64,000 nucleotides of DNA from Chiua virens (lineage: Eukaryota > Basidiomycota > Agaricomycetes > Boletales > Boletaceae): the NCBI GenBank assembly GCA_019787685.1, contig JAHNUO010000034.1, positions 1-64,000 on the forward strand, read 5' to 3'. The position numbers and the translations under genes are program-made. Below are positions 11,062 through 23,594 of this stretch, in pieces. Every line of letters starts with the position of its first letter. The stretch's first letter is position 1. The notes beneath the pieces were generated by a model. It did not search any database and was not told where the DNA came from. It saw only the letters and a program-made list of their open reading frames with translations.

Positions 11062-14000
11062 CCCGCTACTTTAGTAGTGGGTTTATTACGGCGGGGGACC
11101 CGTCGTCGGACTTCAAAATCAACTATGCGGGAAAAAAGAAAAATCACGTGAGTTTCCTTTTACGGTAAACATCACGTGGGTTGTTTTGGATGATCGATTA
11201 CTGAGTCATACACAAAACACACGACAATAACCAGCTAGTTACAAACAGCAATGTTAAATAAACCTCCATCAAACAAGCAACATTGATGACATACTGATTC
11301 ATGAAGTGCACTGCAACCTCCTCAACCGTAAACACTTTCCCACTCCTTTCCACTGCAATGACCACTATCATTGATTTCCTGCACAAAACCATGTCCATGA
11401 CCCTCATTCCCAACACGGAAATACATTCCTGGAGGATGGATCTCTACCATCTCATTGTTGGCTGCAACAACTGTACCATTGCCAAATGATCTACGAGCTG
11501 AAAGTGGACAATGTCTGCGACTGCATATGTGGTGTCCAATATGAAATGGACACAATCGCTGTGCATCGCACATATTACGAAAATGAGTGAATGAAAGCTA
11601 AAGCCTGTCTCTGAAGATCTGATGCCCCTATGTGATGGACTACTATCTCATATTTTTATTTTATTTTATTTTATCTTTTATTAGGACTGCAAAGAGCGTC
11701 TGTGCCTCATATCTACATCTCTGTTGGGCTCTGCTGTGTGCAGTCAATTCATACTGCCAATTCACACTTTGCTTGTACTTGTTTATGGTTGCCCATAATA
11801 AATGTATCATACACGATGAAGGTGATATATCCTGGCTGTAGTGCAATACTCAGGGGGATTGAAAGAAATAGAAAAGAGGGTGAAGGAATGCGATTCCGTT
11901 CGACCCAGGGACAACACTGAGTTGGTGAACGACGAATAATGGTTTTTGAGTAGTCTGAGATGAATCCGGGGCGAATCCGGATTAAAACGGATAGAAAAGC
12001 AGACGTGGCAGTCCGATCCGGATCGAGAAAATACAAGGAGAGCGAGAGAAAACGAACGTCGACCGAAAACAATGTGAGACAGATGCACATGGGCAAAAGC
12101 TACTGTATTTTTGTCAATACAGTGAATTTATAGTCCTCAGGAATACCCTCAGACTCGTCCTAAGTAAGGATAATAATAAAAAGAAGGTTTTCGTACGGTA
12201 TAAAGTTCGAGAGGCACCCGAACGTCCCTGCAAGGGCTGCGTGACATGGTCTAGCCAATGCTAAGTATGAATAAGGAGCATCAAAAATAAAATAAAAGAG
12301 TCCGAGGCAAAACGGGCGCGGATACAGCAATCCGGATGAGTTCGCACAAGCAGATAGATCAGGATCGGGATTGGGTGACAACAGGGTGCGGAAACATGCT
12401 ATGCGAGCACAGGGAATACCTATTCCCTATAACGACCCAACTGAATGCCTACAATTCCTTGTAAATCATTCAAACCATGTAGTGGTGAAGAAATATAGAA
12501 CAGGCTGGTGTGACAGGAACAGGATTAGTAGAACTGTCAGATAGAAAGAAAAGGGATGGGTGCGAGTATGACTCGTCATGGTCCCAAGGGGTTCTGAGGT
12601 TGGAGATGAAGTGTCAAGGTGTTGACAAGAGCTTTGAGAGCAATCCGGACGCGTTCCCGGGTGAAACCATACGAAGGTCGACAAAACCGGCCGAAACGCG
12701 GACAGTTGGATAGTTCGGCGACAAGGCAGAGACTCGAGCACAATGGTGATCGAGTATGAGTAAGGGCGGATAGATCAGATAGTTAAACGGATGAGGTGAC
12801 TTAGAACGCGAGAGAAAACGGGGATTGAAAGATGAAATTTTTATTTATGAACACAAATTTTATAGTCTCAGGTATTCCCTGGGACTTTTACAGTGGATAA
12901 AGTATCAAATAAATAAGGAAAGCATACGTATACAGAGCCGACTCTCATGGAGATCAACCTGTGAAAAGGAAAACAATGTTCTGTCAAGATGGGATAAGGT
13001 TTGATCCGTGAATCAATGGACTACCTTTAAAACGTTGTACGACCCAACTATCCGTTCCTTATAACCAATCGGATACATGTCGATAACACGGAACCGTCTA
13101 AAAAAAATCTAAGAAGGTATGAAATAAAATAGAAATTGGACAAAAAGAGAGTTGATTAGTGTATGTCGTGCAATCCCGATCGAGCAACCCGATTCGGTCA
13201 CCTCACGCGAAAACGTGTAGGAACGAAGAACAAAACATACGAATATGGGTTGGATCCACTCGGATGGACATGGGACCACGATGGACGGGTAGGACATTCA
13301 ATATGGGCAATCCGGGCATCCTGTAAACAAAGCGGGAATACGGGTTTATCACCTCAAGGGGTCATTGACTCCTACAGCAGGCTTTGCTGCACCATCGTGG
13401 CCCTATGCAAGTTTGAGTAATGGGCATGACTCATGTGATGTTGAGAGTTGAGAGCAGCTATAGTTCCTGAATACTAAGCCTTACTATAACAGGAGCACTT
13501 ATGTGTTGCCCTGTATAATTAGGCTTGTTTACTCAATTTTGCCAACTTCAACACTAAATAATGCCCCAAATCCTACACTTATACCTTGTATAAAAGTGTA
13601 GTATGGGTAGGGTGTGGAAAGGCAGCAAGGCAGCCTAGTACAGCTCAGCATGGCTCAGCACAGTTTGGCAAAGGGATTCTCCCATGCACCCTTGCTTACC
13701 ACCACTCATGGTTCCTTAGCCCACACCCCACCCCCCCCCTCCCTCCATCATGCTCATTGTGCCCAATGTCATCACCACCCCTTCTTGCCGCTGTCACCAT
13801 TACCACCCACCCTCTGCTTACGGCCACATGCAATTTCTGAGGCATCTGTGCATTGTATGTATTGCATTTCCTCACCATTTTTGCACTCATTGCCAACCAT
13901 GCTGCCCAGTCTCTGCCCACCCCCTCTCTTACTGTTGCCCATAGTCTCTGCCTGCCCCCTCTTATCACTGAATTGTGTTCATTGTGCCCAATGTTGCTGC

Positions 14001-14092
14001 TGCTTTCTTTCCTCCTCTGCCCTGCCACTGTTGCTGTTGCCTGTGCTTCTCTTCTGGCCATCTATCCACATCTTGCCCCATGTTTTCATTGT
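11062..14092. other. Gene-poor repeat-rich tract, left part
   Basis: AT-rich, with no convincing exon. Two decayed related units can be seen. About 12115-12175 (atagtcctcaggaatacc, tcctaagtaagg) resembles 12850-12910 (atagtctcaggtattcc), and each is followed by a cgacccaact block (12433 and 13041). This is the look of degenerate LTR or retroelement sequence. Two short direct repeats of atcacgtg flank the start (11142 and 11171). No coding function can be assigned. Confidence 0.5.
13600..14085. repeat. Pyrimidine-rich low-complexity tract
   Basis: Strong strand asymmetry (C and T on the plus strand, with a run of nine C near 13735). The phrase cattgtgcccaatgt occurs at about 13755 and 13980, so part of it is an imperfect long-period direct repeat. 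Open frames here are compositional. It abuts the solo LTR that begins at 14093. Confidence 0.6.
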
Positions 14093-15143
14093 TGTTATGA
14101 TAGTTCTGGGTAGGACCTAAAGTAGCTGCAAAAGTGGTAAGTAACAAGTGGCTGTGATAACTTAAACAACCACCACTTGATATGTGGCGTGCTGTAGAGT
14201 TTAAACAAGGTATCTGGTTAGTATAGTGGCTACCAGAGAGCAAAGTTGGACTCAGGAAGTTTCACTTTTGTCTGGTCGAGAATCTATATGTTACAATCAT
14301 GTTTCACTCATTATCTTTTCGCCTTCCTACTCAAGCTCTACTCCATTATACAAGATACTTCATTATCTATTACAGCACACTTTGCCTCATGTCAAGGCTG
14401 TACTCAGGACCTAACCCCATTGGCTGCCACATTATGATATTTATATCATCATCATCATTAGACACGTGTTATCACACATTGTCATAACCCATGCACAACA
14501 CATGTGTATTCACATGTTATCTCTTATCTATGATTCCATATGACTCATATCTACATATAAGACATGAATGCAGCACCCAGGGAACTCTAACAAAGTTCAC
14601 CTTTGGGTTTCTCCCTTTGATCTCTGGCACAGTCCTTAGACTTGATTCCCTTCGTAGTTCTCGCCTCACTCGTTGGACTCCTTGCATTCTACATCCTTAC
14701 ACTGCACTATGACCATTCGCAAGTTCCTCATAATCCAAATTTGTTCTAGGTTGTTATACTATACTCTTGGGACCAAGGAACAAGGTTGGCTTTCTATGAA
14801 GCCTGAAGGGGTGCCAAGTCAAGAGTACTCAGCTAGATTGTGGAGATCAAGACTAGTGTACAGGAGTAACTCAACAAGCTATTTATACGGAAGAGAGGGC
14901 GCATGGACCAATGGAAGAACGGGTGACCAAGAAGAGCAGAACCAGCACAATAGGTCAAAAGAGGACATTGTACAATGCAAAGGTAGTGGACAATGACAAG
15001 AAATAAATGAGTAAGTGTTCGGGTTGAACCGATGCTTAGGTAAAGGGTTTTGAATAGAACAAGTATGGATGAGCATAGTAAGATACCTGAAGTATTGGGC
15101 ATAGCGAAGTAGTACAAGTGAAAGAAAGAAAAGAATTATAACA
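14093..15143 (+). mobile_element. Solo LTR with 5-bp target duplication
   Basis: Starts TGTTATGATAG and ends with TTATAACA, giving the TG..CA inverted ends of a retroviral-type LTR, and is flanked on both sides by ATTGT (14088-14092 and 15144-15148). The length is 1051 bp. It is related over both ends to the 19175-19901 element, for example ctcagctagattg..gagatcaagacta in the middle and agtacaagtga near the 3' end. No internal gag-pol follows, so it is a solo LTR left by recombination. The family is most likely Ty3/Gypsy (5-bp duplication); that assignment is inference. Confidence 0.85.
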
Positions 15144-16187
15144 ATTGTCATTATACTCAACAGTGTCTCAGGTAAGTCTTCACCCTTTCCTATTGTTTGA
15201 GCTCACGAGGACTGTCTTTCAAGCTGTTGAGACAGTATACAAAAGAGAAAAACAGGGATACACTGAAGAAGGATGCCCTGACGCTGCTCTGTCCACTCCT
15301 GCCCTTCTCCTGCCCTCTCTGCTCTCATTGAGCATTTCCCCCCAGTGGAAGTCACATTTGTATTCCTTGCTTGTGGCACTTGTGTGGTTGATGATTCTGT
15401 TTGGCTAGATGTGGCATGTGTCACAGAAAAGCTATTTGTGGAAGTTGCATCAGGGACTGCTGCCAAGTCAAGTCAGGTTATGAGATCTGAAATAACAGAG
15501 TTGTAAACCTTCATTCTGTGAGTGCTCATTGTTGTCATCTTCTATGATTGCTGTACTCTTGTGTTTCTTATGATGGTCAGTATTATTGAATATTGAAGTG
15601 TGCTTTTTTCCTTTGTCAGAGTGAGTATGGCATGTGGGCTCCTTGATCTGGCCATCCTCAATCTGTTGATTCCTTTCTCATCTAAGGTCCTTATACTCAA
15701 CCTTTGTTATCTTCTTCCAATAAATAATACCCAGTTCCCATTTGCAAAATAACATCTCAAGTTCTGTGCATGAACTTGAGGCAACACTAAGGTTGGCAAA
15801 AGGAACTGTAGAGGGCCAGTTTTCAACAACCACATGGTAGTGAGATATGACATTTTGGAAGCAATGATTGTTTAACTTCCTCATGAAACAACCTAGACAA
15901 TAATTTACCTCTCGCACCTTATCTTCTACCAATACTCTTATCTCTATCATGGCTTTACACAAATAGTTACAATCCTGTACTTTAGTATATAAAGCCCAAG
16001 AGTGACTCTAGAGAATCTTCAGCCAAATCTGCTTAAAGATTCCCCATCATACTCAGGTGAGTATCCTCTGCATTTGACTCTAAAGTCTTACCTTGTTCAT
16101 TATCTTCACTTGCAAGTTCTATCTACAACATACTGAACTATTCTTGAGTCAATAAATGTCTACTATATATATGAACTTTGACTGCCT

Positions 16188-16275
16188 TCTGATACCCATG
16201 AGATACCCACCATACCCATACCCACCTAGTACTCACACCCATGACCCATGTGGGTATCCTATACCCATGCTATGC
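16188..16275. repeat. Degenerate TACCCA simple repeat
   Basis: About 90 bp built from irregular copies of (a)tacccat/acccac, including catacccatacccacc. Looks like a decayed microsatellite. Confidence 0.6.
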
Positions 16276-16472
16276 CCTAAGTGGTGTGCAGATAGTGCAG
16301 AAGTAGAGGATCAGTACCTGTAATTTCCCACATTTGAACAGTATTGTCAAAATGCAGGCAACAAGTGTGTGAAATGTGAAGATATATGATGTAGAACTGG
16401 CTGATTTCCCTCATTTCAACATGAGGAAAATCAAGGCATGTTAAAGAGTATTTTACAATGTTCATACTTATT

Positions 16473-16527
16473 CATACCCCTCATTTCCCACATTTTGACT
16501 GTCAAAATGTGGGAAATGAGGGGTATG
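16473..16527. repeat. Perfect 27-bp inverted repeat (hairpin)
   Basis: Two 27-bp arms, catacccctcatttcccaca... and its exact reverse complement, separated by a single T at 16500. No mismatches over 55 bp in otherwise decayed DNA. A weaker relative of the arm (aatttcccacattt) occurs at about 16322. It could be the collapsed ends of a foldback or MITE-like element, or a recently formed palindrome. Confidence 0.9.
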
Positions 16528-18570
16528 TCACACCAGTTATTACTAGACAATGTGAATGTGCATTGTGCATATTGTACATATCCTACATATATAAGGGAAA
16601 GATGTCTCATGGGCATGTGACATGCATTGTAAATGTGTGTATTATATGCCAACAAATAGAGATACAGCTAGCTCTAAACCTGCTCATAAACAATCTGGAT
16701 ATGAACACACTAAATGCCACCTCAAGCTTAGTCAAAAGCAAAACAAAAGGGAAAGAAAGGAGATGAAGGCATTGAGGAAGATGTTACCATGGCCAATTGT
16801 ACTGTTGAAGATACTGCTCAATGAGTGAGTCAAGACATAGGGACTGGTGCCTGTAGAACAATGGGAATTGACAAGTACATGGATGAGCACTACAATCTGG
16901 AGGAGAAAACAAGGGAAGTTTTGATTGGTTATGCATGCATCAACCTCACTGAACAGAATCTGTCATTTGGGTTTTATAATGATCATCAGTTAAATAATGA
17001 CAAATTGAAGAGTCTGATGGACTCATTCATGTGCAACATTCTACTGAAACAACCTAGAACAATGCTAGATTTGTTTAGAGGGTAGTGGTTGTGAGAGGTG
17101 GTTGATGTCCAACAAAGAGGTGAAAACTCCAAGTGAACTTTGTTAGAGTTCCTTGGTCTCAATTCATGGGGTTCATATACTACATGGATGTTAGAGTTCT
17201 AATCTGAGTATAAACTATGGTAGACAAGAATTCTTAATGCTATTGAATGATGAGGTATGAGTTATAGATAAGGGACACAAAGTGCATAGGTTTGCGAGTC
17301 AGTGATATTGGAGATGAAAGATAGAAGCATAGTATGTGATAACATGTGTGATGAATGAGTTATGATATGGCAGTCAATTAGGTGTGATCCTTTGGACAGC
17401 CTTGATATGAGGCAAAGTATGCTGTAATGTTTAAAATAAATTAAAGATGTAATCTGTTAAGGAATAAAACATTTGAATCATAACATCTGTGACACTTTGA
17501 ATATAACAACATTATCAATCTGATCATCAATTGTGACTTGATTGAAACACCATTGATGGTATAGAAAAGTGGTATCTGCAGAGGGCCTAGCCTGTAGAGT
17601 ACTTGAGTCACTAAAGAAAAGGACTACTGTACTCTAGGTGCAATGTACCTATGATTAGGTAAGCATGTGGCTGTACTACCACAGCTCAAATGAGATTTAC
17701 AACAGATGGCACAAGTATTGTTGTGCACCAAGATGGGTCAACTCAGAGAGGGACTTCCAGAGTTGAAACTGAAAGGTAACGAGGTGAAAATGGAGATTCA
17801 CAAGGATAAGAAGGTAATTTGCACCATGTTTGGACCATTGATCAGAGCTGCTGGAGGAAGATATTGACAACATGTGTTGAGTCAATGGGTGGAGGCAAAG
17901 AGGAGCACATTGAAGAATCAGAAGAGTCTATGCAAGGATCTTCAGGATCTCATAGAGAAGGGCAAGATATGTAGCACAAGATTCAAGACTGAGGAAGGCA
18001 CGTGGTGACATGGACACAATCTAGGCTGAAATCAAGATAGGTGGAATGTGGATAGTCACTATGCATGACATGGGTACATGATATTGACTGATGCTGATAT
18101 GAATGATTCTGAATATGAATACAAACGCAAATGTGAACTCACTACTATAGGGAAAATGATGGATCTGGTTAGATTGCATTTGTCAATGAACCAGTGACTA
18201 TACAGTTATGCAGAAACTGCAGAAGAGAGGGTAATTCAGCTTTTCAAACTGATATAATCACAAGACAGACTGTGAATGGATGTGGCAATTGAATCAGGTC
18301 TTTGTTCTCAATAGGCTAACTACAAGATCTGTATGCTGTTGTAGCAAGAATACATCTGGCAGCTGTTAGAGAAGATAGCTGGGATATCAAACACTCACTA
18401 CACACACTTGGACATCTTCAAGATTATGAGACTGACAAGCAATCTGATATCTAAATATGGTGGGGTGAGTGACATGATGCAGTCTGCTATTGAGAGAGAA
18501 GGTATGGAAGATGTTAGCTCTTCTGGAAGACCCATCAATCATAGACAAAGAAAAAGACATAGCAGACAAG

Positions 18571-18712
18571 TAGTGTTTAAAAGTCTGGTTTGGTTCAGTC
18601 TTTTGTCTTTTTTGGAAAAGACCAGACTGAAACTGGTTGCAACGTTTGACAGAAATCAGTTGTATTTGGTCTTTGTAATGGTTGCAACTGGTCTTTGTAA
18701 GACCAGTCATGA
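18571..18712 (+). repeat. GACCAG-rich short element, copy 1
   Basis: Begins tagtgtttaaaagtctgg and is dense in GACCAG/CTGGTC and GGTTGCAAC words (for example tggttgcaac twice, gaccag twice). The same head and word content recur at 20836 and, inverted, ending at 21570. Confidence 0.55.
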
Positions 18713-19174
18713 GTACAATACAACCAAACAAAGACTGACAGGATACACCATATGGAACATGTATGCAATGTGTTACTAGTAGTTTTCATAAATAAGAGAA
18801 ATCCAAGGTTTTTTTCTTTCTGCTCCAATACATCTAGTATAACTTCAGTATGGTTGACTCTCACCAGTCTGCTTGACAGAAGGTATCTACTCCCAAAGCA
18901 CAACATGCACTGCCTCAGAAGAGCAGGCCAGCTAGCATGTGATCCTGTCCACCCAGGTCCAAGCCTCAGGCTGCTTCATCGAAGTCTAAAAAGGATAAAC
19001 AGTAAAGGGAAAAAATGAGTGAAACCAAGTTAGTCTCTGACAACAAGGGTGCTGGTTGATGTACAAGCTCAAAGCACAGCCATGCAACTGCCAAATTCCA
19101 ACACCAAAAGAATGGAACATCAATTGAAGATGTTGAAGTCATAGACTCAAATATTGGTTTGGACAGCAAGCCAG

Positions 19175-19901
19175 TGTTACAATTTCTTTCTTTTGCTTCA
19201 CTTGTACTTCTTCACTACACTCGATACCTAGGTATCCTTGTATGTTCATCCGTACTCGCTTGGCTCTTACCTTTGTAACTCTGCACCGGCCTTACCTGAG
19301 TGCTTACATTCTTCTTTTCTTGTCATCATCCGATGGCATCGCTCTTACTCATTTCCTTCTCATCATCTTCCGATGACTTCACATTTGTCATTTCATCTTC
19401 GTCATTGTCCGTTGCCTTCGCATCGTATGATTCTCCTTTTGGGTATCGTGCACTTCCCTTTTGGCCTTTCGCCCTTCCGCTCTTCTGGCCTTCCCCTTTT
19501 AGTTACTTGGTCCATGCACAATTCTTGTAGTATAAATACCTCGCAGCAATACTCCTGTACTCTAGTCTTGATCTCCGCAATCTAGCTGAGTATCACTGCT
19601 CCACTCGCCTCTGTGCTTGTGACCACTCGACCGGACTACCCCAAGTCCTACTTGAACACTCGACCTCACCAAGGTCCACTCTTGACCCTCGACCGTCCCT
19701 TGGGTATAGATTCCCAACTGGACAACTCTCAGCAACACCTGAGTTTTCACTCGTCTCTCTGGTAGCAATCTGCTGACCAGAAACCCTTGTTCAACTCTTC
19801 AGTGCACCACGTATCAAGTGGTGGTGGTTTGAGTTATCGCAGCCACTTGGTACTTGGCGCTTTTGCGGCTACATTAGGTCCTACCTGGAACTATCGTAAC
19901 A
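19175..19901 (-). mobile_element. Solo LTR (minus orientation) with 5-bp target duplication
   Basis: Plus-strand ends are TGTTACAATT and CGTAACA, and both flanks are GCCAG. Read on the minus strand it starts TGTTACGATAGTTCCAGG, matching the 5' ends at 14093, 21781 and 22036; its 3' part matches that of 14093-15143. At 727 bp it is about 320 bp shorter than that copy, so internal length differs between members. Contains a tagtataaatac TATA-like box at about 19529 on the plus strand. No internal coding region is attached. Confidence 0.85.
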
Positions 19902-20835
19902 GCCAGAAGTGGTTGATGTTGAGAAAAACAGCATGGAATGTAAAGACAATGATATCATCATAGTAGATAACAATTAATTAGCAGTGTGTGAAATTGATGA
20001 CAGGCTGTAAACTTGTGCTAATACAGCATTAGCAACATGAGATAGTGCCTGCATCCTCATGAAAGATAAAGAAAAGAAATACAAAGGATTTGCTTATGAT
20101 TTTCTCCAACCATCTCAAGGTCTGATTTGTGACTAAGGGCAACATGGAGGAGCTAGTTGGACATTAGTGTAACATTTGCAAGTGAGTCCTCTCATATGTG
20201 AAAAGAAATGAGTTGATTACTTATGATAAAACAGGAACAATCCTGATTTCCTCAAGAAAAAAGGAAAATGATGAGCATTTCATGTTAGTGGGAACTCCTC
20301 ATGTTGGCAGCACATCCAAACATACTACAAGCTGTACAAAACACAGTGTGCTAAACAGGGGATTGCAGAAGACCATCATACTATACCAAGAGAGCTGGTG
20401 AAAGCATGACAACATGACAAGGGTGCAAAACAGACAAATCTTGATAGGATTGTCCAAGGCAGGCACAGCCCATTAGTCTTTTTTCATGAGAACGTGCTGA
20501 AGACCATGGCTGAGTTTGTGGTCTGTGATGACCAGGTAGGTTTAATGGTTGATGGAAATATGGCAATGGGAACTGATTTGATATGACTTGGTACAGTCAC
20601 TGCTTGTTGTGAATAAGGCAACATTTAGAAATTGTCTCATGGCTATGCATCCAACCATAACCAAACTTGACTTACCATCAGCTCATGATATCTCAACCTT
20701 CATCCACAATGCTTTTGTGTCCTTTGTTGACCAACTCAAGTTAGAAATTCAAGTAGGTACAGTTATTTTTGAGCTATTTATACTAATCAGCACTACTCTA
20801 CAGTCCCCAGAAGTCGACCATGTTTCTATGACACT

Positions 20836-21003
20836 TAGTGTTTTAAGGTCTAGTTGCAGGACTGGTCCAGGGTGGTCCTGGTCTTAGTACTTTAGGAAAG
20901 GAAGTGGTCCTGGTCCCTCAAAATTGAGAAAGATGAAAAGACCAGTCCTGGGCTGGTTGCAACCAGTCTTTTTGGACAACCAGTATTGGCCCAGGGTCCC
21001 CCC
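20836..21003 (+). repeat. GACCAG-rich short element, copy 2
   Basis: Head tagtgttttaaggtctag, then overlapping ggactggtcc, ggtcctggtc, gaccagtcc and ggttgcaacc words in both orientations, which would let the strand fold on itself. Related to 18571-18712 and 21393-21570. Confidence 0.55.
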
Positions 21004-21392
21004 ACTTGAGCATACTTTCCATAATTTGTGCAGTATTTTAGGTATTTATTTGGAATTTCTACAATCAAAATTGAGTTTGTACCCACTAAATATGACATCC
21101 AACCCAGAACTGACTATATCTCTGCTGGTTATGGACCGATTCTCATGAGTATTGGATCCACAGCATGCCAGAGGTCTACTCTACATTACATACACTGATG
21201 ATAAAGTGTGATTCATGCAAATATATCTATATCAATTGTGATCTCTATTGCAGATGAGTAGATAACCCCTGTAGATAACATGTGATGTGAAAATGATGAT
21301 ATCTGGGTCATTTCTGGATCGATTCCAACAAGAATTAGATGCCCATAAAGGCAAGAATCCAATCTAAATTTGATACACTGACAACTAAGCCA

Positions 21393-21570
21393 GTCTTTGC
21401 AAAAAGCCGGTCTGAACCAGTCCTAAAAAAAGTTGTGAAAGTTGTTAGGTCCAGTTTTTTCAAGTTTTGGTCCAGTCCTACTACTTTTGGAATCTTACTA
21501 AGACCAGTTGTGGACCAGTTGCCTTATTTGGACCATGGAAAACTGGACTGGACTGGACTTTTAAACACTA
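21393..21570 (-). repeat. GACCAG-rich short element, copy 3 (inverted)
   Basis: Ends gacttttaaacacta, the reverse complement of the head shared by copies 1 and 2, and contains ggtccagt, ccagtcc, gaccagttgtggaccag and a ggactggactggact run. Confidence 0.55.
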
Positions 21571-21780
21571 ATGACAATGGATCTTTGGTCCATTGATCAA
21601 ACCAAGGCCACATTTTTCAGAATCACAGCACACTGGATCCATGCTGACATTAAAAAAGGTGAATCTTGGCAACTTCATTCCCAGGTGATAGCATTTCAAG
21701 GGATCTTGGGTGTACACACTGGTGAAAACCTCAGATGCTACTTCATTTCCTTGTGTGAGTGGGCCAGTATTATCAACACT

Positions 21781-22035
21781 TGTTATGATAGTCCTGGGTA
21801 GGGCCTAGCATAGCCACAAAAGCACTAAGTATCAAGTGGCTACAATCACTCAAACAACCACCACTTGATACATGGTGTGCTGGAGAGTTTGAGGAGGAGT
21901 ACTGGTCAGTGAATTGCTACCAGTGAGATGAAGATAGAACACAGGCATTGCTGAGAGCATCCTGTTGGGAATCTATACCTGAAGGACCAGAGACTTTTCC
22001 TTGTGATCAGGATGGACTGAGGAGCTAGACATTTC
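21781..22035 (+). mobile_element. Truncated LTR 5' fragment
   Basis: Begins TGTTATGATAGTCCTGGG and aligns with the first ~230 bp of the LTR family, including accaccacttgatac and gggaatctatacc, then is cut off exactly where the next copy starts at 22036. A 3' LTR half is absent. Confidence 0.75.
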
Positions 22036-22280
22036 TGTTATGATAGTTCCAGGTAGGGCCTAGCATAGCTGCAAAAGCACTAAGTAATCAAGTGGCTGCG
22101 ATAACTCAAACCACCACCACTTGATATGTGGTGCGCTGAAAGAGTTCAAGGAGGGTTACTGGTCAATGGATTGCTACCAGTGAGACAAGGTAGAACTCAG
22201 GTGTTGCTAAGAGCATCCTGTTGGGAATCTATACCCAAAGGACCAAGTATCTTTCCCTTGTAATTGGGATGGTTTGAGAA
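22036..22280 (+). mobile_element. Truncated LTR 5' fragment, tandem to previous
   Basis: Starts TGTTATGATAGTTCCAGG and follows the same order of blocks as 21781-22035 (caccaccacttgatatg, attgctaccag, gggaatctatacc). Homology fades near 22280. Two 5' ends side by side suggest nested insertion followed by deletion. Confidence 0.75.
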
Positions 22281-23249
22281 GCTGGTCATTGGTCACAGTG
22301 ACAAGGGGTAACTTAGGTTAAGTCCAAGGAGGGAGGCTACCCTGTAATTTTATTACAGCAATTTTATTACAAGAGCAATACAAAGTGTTGTGCAAAAGAC
22401 ACAGCTCTAATGGTGTTGCATCACTCTTGCATCGCTCTGCATTGAGAATGAGAATCACCAATAGAAGCACACCCAAATTGGTTCATGCTTCCTTACCCCT
22501 TACCCCTGGCTTCTGGCCCATCAAGCAGGCACAGAAGCTGCTTACATAAGCGCTTGGAAGCGATCAATCCATTCCAAAAGCAGTCTACTACTCCTCCCAC
22601 ATTTCCCAATTGGAAATCTATGTTTTTCCTTTATTCCCCTTTATTCCCCCGGGTTCCTATGATGATATATAGTAGATATATCATATATATAGTCTAATCT
22701 ATGGTTCTGACTGCTTGAATGATGTCTGGAAGTGCTTGACAAGGTAGATATTCAAATAGGGATGAAAAACAAAAACATATCCGGATTTTTGACATATTGA
22801 ACATGTAGGTCTAAATATTGTGTACCAAGCTACCCTTAGTATATATCTATAACATATCCCAAGCCCAAGTTCTTGGGAAAAGACCTGAGGAAGTCATGTC
22901 ATATTCTCCTCCTCCCCCTTTTCTGGGTCAAGAAAGCTTCTCTATTGGCTGGGATGCTTGGGTATGGCTGGGGGACCACTCCTATACATATTACCTTCAG
23001 TCTGACCGCTGCAACCCTTCCCTGCAGCCTGGAAAGCTCTCTCAGAACGCTTTTTCACTTTCTGCATAAAAGAGAAATAAAAACTAACATACAACATATG
23101 GGTTCAGGGTAGCTATCTAGACTTCTTCTACAACATTGAATACATATGGGACCAGTTTCCTGCATCCTCTAATGATGAGTGGAAGCCAAGGGAAGTGAAT
23201 TGAACATGTGGGAAGCGTGGGAAAGAAAGTGAGAACTTAGGAGACTTTA
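22281..23249. other. AT-rich noncoding sequence
   Basis: No exon or known repeat recognised. A TATATA-rich stretch (about 22660-22690) and a short self-complementary ctgtaattttattacag at about 22343 are the only structures seen. Confidence 0.4.
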
Positions 23250-23594
23250 GAAAACACACTATTATAGCTTCCACAATCCATTTAGAAATATAGTAATCAG
23301 TAGGTTAGACATATATATACTAGACAGACTAGGCTGTAGCAATTTTTTATCTTTGGGACTTCTTGAATCACTGTTCCTGAATAATTATCCTATAACTACT
23401 TACCTTTACCCAAGTGTATTCATTGCAAACCATAGATACACTCTTATCCTTGTATAAATTTTCGCACTTTTTACACTTTAGCATATTTAAACATTTCCAA
23501 AATGTTGTAGATATGTTGGTATGATATATGCCTGACTTTTCTACTATTTAAAATATATCTAAATGAATTGTGGAAGCTATAATAGTGTGTTTTC
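23250..23594. mobile_element. Inverted-repeat element (MITE-like) with TA flanks
   Basis: 345 bp with ~42-bp terminal inverted repeats (gaaaacacactattatagc at the left, its complement gctataatagtgtgttttc at the right) that differ at only about two positions. TA occurs immediately outside both ends, the target duplication of Tc1/mariner-type elements. No open frame encodes a transposase, so it would be non-autonomous. Its right edge is 3 bp from the start of duplicated esterase copy 2. Confidence 0.8.

Larger units (their letters stand above)
15149..19174. other. Gene-poor tract between solo LTRs
   Basis: AT-rich. A promoter-like stretch (tatataaagccc at about 15987, then a gtgagt-type site at about 16056) is visible but no long frame follows. 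The best open frame is 16825-17085 plus (86 codons) with an acidic, plausible protein composition but no family recognised. Simple TACCCA repeats, a palindrome and a GACCAG element inside this tract are listed separately. Confidence 0.4.

Noticed and set aside
13614..14120. 168-codon plus-strand frame in the C/T-rich tract
   Set aside because: It is produced by pyrimidine-rich repeats; the protein is a string of Pro, Leu, His and Cys, and it runs into a solo LTR.
16825..17085. 86-codon frame as a transposon gene
   Set aside because: Composition is plausible but no domain, neighbour or repeat copy supports it.
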